Shown here: piece by piece, positions 29,659 through 30,903 of the stretch
Layout of the letters: the number at the start of each line of letters is the position of its first letter
Numbering within the stretch: the first letter of the stretch is position 1
From: Pseudomonadota bacterium
Lineage (GTDB): Bacteria; Pseudomonadota; Alphaproteobacteria; Rhizobiales; Xanthobacteraceae
Length of the DNA: 30,903 bases
Direction of reading: 5' to 3'
Assembly: GCA_023404705.1 (NCBI GenBank)
Contig: JAEYAU010000033.1
Span: 1 to 30,903, forward strand
Position numbers and translations under genes: made by a program
The notes under the pieces: model-generated
Seen by the model: the letters and a program-made list of their open reading frames with translations, nothing else
Databases searched by the model: none
What the model was told of the DNA's origin: nothing

Positions 29659-30903
29659 ATGGGGCCCGCAACCGGTTCTGACGTCGGCATGATCAGGCGC
29701 TTCACTCTTCTCCTCGGCGCGGTGCTTTTTCTCTGCGAACTGCTGCTCGTGCTCGGCGCGACCGTCTCGGTGACGTCGCCAGCCGCCGCGCAGTTCATCG
29801 ACGACCGCTTCCCGTTCTTCGACCGCCGCTACCAGCAGCGCCGGTGGAATGACCCCTACGCGCCGCGCGAAGCGCCGAGAGAGCGCAGCGAGCCCGTGCG
29901 TCCGCCGGCCGCGAAGAAGAACGATGCCGCCACGTTCAACGTGGTCGTGCTGGGCGATCAGATGGCGGAGTGGCTCGCGTACGGTCTCGAAGAGGCGTTC
30001 GCCGAGACGCCAGAGGTCGGCATCCTGCGCCGGCATCGTCCGAACTCGGGCCTGATCCGCGCCAACGACCGCGCCGAGGACTGGCCGCAGCTCGCGCGCG
30101 AGATCCTCAATGGCGAGAAGGTCGACTTTGTCGTCATGATGGTCGGCCTCGGCGATCGTCAGGCGGTGCGCGAGCGGCAGCTGCGCGAGCCGGCCCGGAC
30201 TGGCGCACGTGAAACGCCGCAGACGCAGCAAGGGCAGCAGCAATCTCAGCAGCAGCAGCAATCCCAGCCGCAGGGCCAGCAGCAACCTGCGCAACAAGGG
30301 CAGCAGCCGCCCGCCGTGGACGGCGTGCCGGCCCCCGAGACAGCGGATCAGACGCCGATCGTCGCGGCGCCCGACCAGCAGCAGGCGGCGGGCCCGAACA
30401 CGGCCTACGAGTTCCGCTCCGAGAAGTGGGTGGAGTATTACGCCAAGCGCCTGGACGACACGATGGCGGCGCTCAAGAGCAAGAACGTGCCGGTGCTCTG
30501 GGTGAGCCTGCCGTCCGTGCGCGGCTCGCGCTCGACCTCCGACCTCGTGTTCCTCAATGATCTGCAGCGCGGTCGCGCCGAGAAGGCGCGCATCATCTAT
30601 GTCGACAATTGGGACGGCTTCGTCGACGAGGCGGGCGCGTTCACGACGCATGGCCCCGATGTCGAAGGCCAGATCCGGCGCCTTCGCACCAGCGACGGCG
30701 TCAACTTCACCAAGGCGGGCGCGCACAAGCTCGCGCATTATGTGGAGCGCGAGATCCGTCGCCTGATGGCGGCGCGCACGACGCCGGTGGCGCTGCCGAT
30801 CGAGGAGCCCGAGACCGAGGCGCCCGCGGTGGCCGCGAAGCCGTCCACGGGTCCGGCGCCGCGGCCGATCGCGGGGCCGGTCGTCTCGCTCACGGGCCCG
30901 GCG
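29659..30903 (+). CDS. DUF459 SGNH-hydrolase-like exported protein, cut off by window edge
   Basis: The frame is open to the window end (415 codons here). A hydrophobic leader (FTLLLGAVLFLCELLLVLGA) and PAAAQ give a signal peptide or anchor. A basic linker precedes the DUF459 core: NVVVLGDQMAEWLAYGLEEA (about 94-113), VDFVVMMVGLGDRQ (155-168), EKWVEYYAKRLDDTM and PVLWVSLPSVRG. The last block is SDGVNFTKAGAHKLAHYVER (345-364). Compared with SGNH enzymes, Ser of GDS is Gln101, the Asn of block III is Gly165 and the DxxH His is Asn349. A Gln-rich insert (188-216, 20 of 29 Gln) splits the domain. A Pro/Ala/Glu-rich tail follows. ATG 29659 has GAGG nearby; ATG 29689 is an alternative. Confidence 0.78.
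   Translation, partial: MGPATGSDVGMIRRFTLLLGAVLFLCELLLVLGATVSVTSPAAAQFIDDRFPFFDRRYQQRRWNDPYAPREAPRERSEPVRPPAAKKNDAATFNVVVLGDQMAEWLAYGLEEAFAETPEVGILRRHRPNSGLIRANDRAEDWPQLAREILNGEKVDFVVMMVGLGDRQAVRERQLREPARTGARETPQTQQGQQQSQQQQQSQPQGQQQPAQQGQQPPAVDGVPAPETADQTPIVAAPDQQQAAGPNTAYEFRSEKWVEYYAKRLDDTMAALKSKNVPVLWVSLPSVRGSRSTSDLVFLNDLQRGRAEKARIIYVDNWDGFVDEAGAFTTHGPDVEGQIRRLRTSDGVNFTKAGAHKLAHYVEREIRRLMAARTTPVALPIEEPETEAPAVAAKPSTGPAPRPIAGPVVSLTGPA

Overview
The window is about 31 kb of GC-rich DNA with tightly packed genes. It looks chromosomal and comes from an alphaproteobacterium, most likely of the Hyphomicrobiales (Bradyrhizobiaceae/Xanthobacteraceae-like). This rests on the gene families (DUF992, a DUF4118/HisKA_2 sensor kinase, DUF459 SGNH protein, BBP2-type outer-membrane barrel, fused indolepyruvate:ferredoxin oxidoreductase), on a G/C-rich intergenic palindrome of a kind common in these genomes, and on CtrA-like TTAACCAT sites. 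I saw no rRNA, tRNA, CRISPR, insertion sequence or phage gene. Both ends cut a gene.

Layout. 1-1443: a truncated DUF992 exported protein, divergent from a membrane sensor histidine kinase. 1684-5175: a single-chain indolepyruvate-type 2-oxoacid:ferredoxin oxidoreductase. 5183-8859 (minus): a module of two paralogous DUF898 membrane proteins with an M48 metallopeptidase between them. 9045-10553: a divergent pair, a DUF2000 protein and an HtrA/PDZ-like protein that has lost its catalytic triad. 10777-19549 (plus): a seven-gene unit comprising a long-chain-type acyl-CoA synthetase, LivG, LivH, LivM, a periplasmic binding protein, LivF and a PaaK-like ligase. 19556-22214: an exported 5'-nucleotidase-family protein divergent from ferrochelatase. 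22568-24034: an SPFH/NfeD pair. 24154-26389: an outer-membrane barrel protein and a small exported protein. 26358-28064 (minus): galU, a cold-shock protein and a YkgJ-type cysteine-cluster protein. 28236-30903: an MltB-type lytic transglycosylase and a truncated DUF459 SGNH-like protein.

The transporter unit is the most coherent candidate for an uncharacterised pathway. A complete branched-chain-type ABC importer is bracketed by two AMP-forming acid:CoA ligases of different subfamilies, which suggests uptake and CoA activation of a carboxylic acid rather than ordinary amino-acid import. Two stacked inverted repeats lie in its promoter region, and several RNA hairpins appear to partition the transcript. 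The 2-oxoacid oxidoreductase nearby would also yield acyl-CoA, but it is separated by genes on the other strand, so any link is inference.

Several proteins resemble enzymes but lack key residues: the HtrA-like protein, the DUF459 protein, the PaaK-like ligase (altered phosphate-binding loop) and the nucleotidase (D-x-H changed to D-x-Y). Some of these may be subfamily traits. Nothing here was checked by database search, so family calls rest on recognised motifs, length and context.
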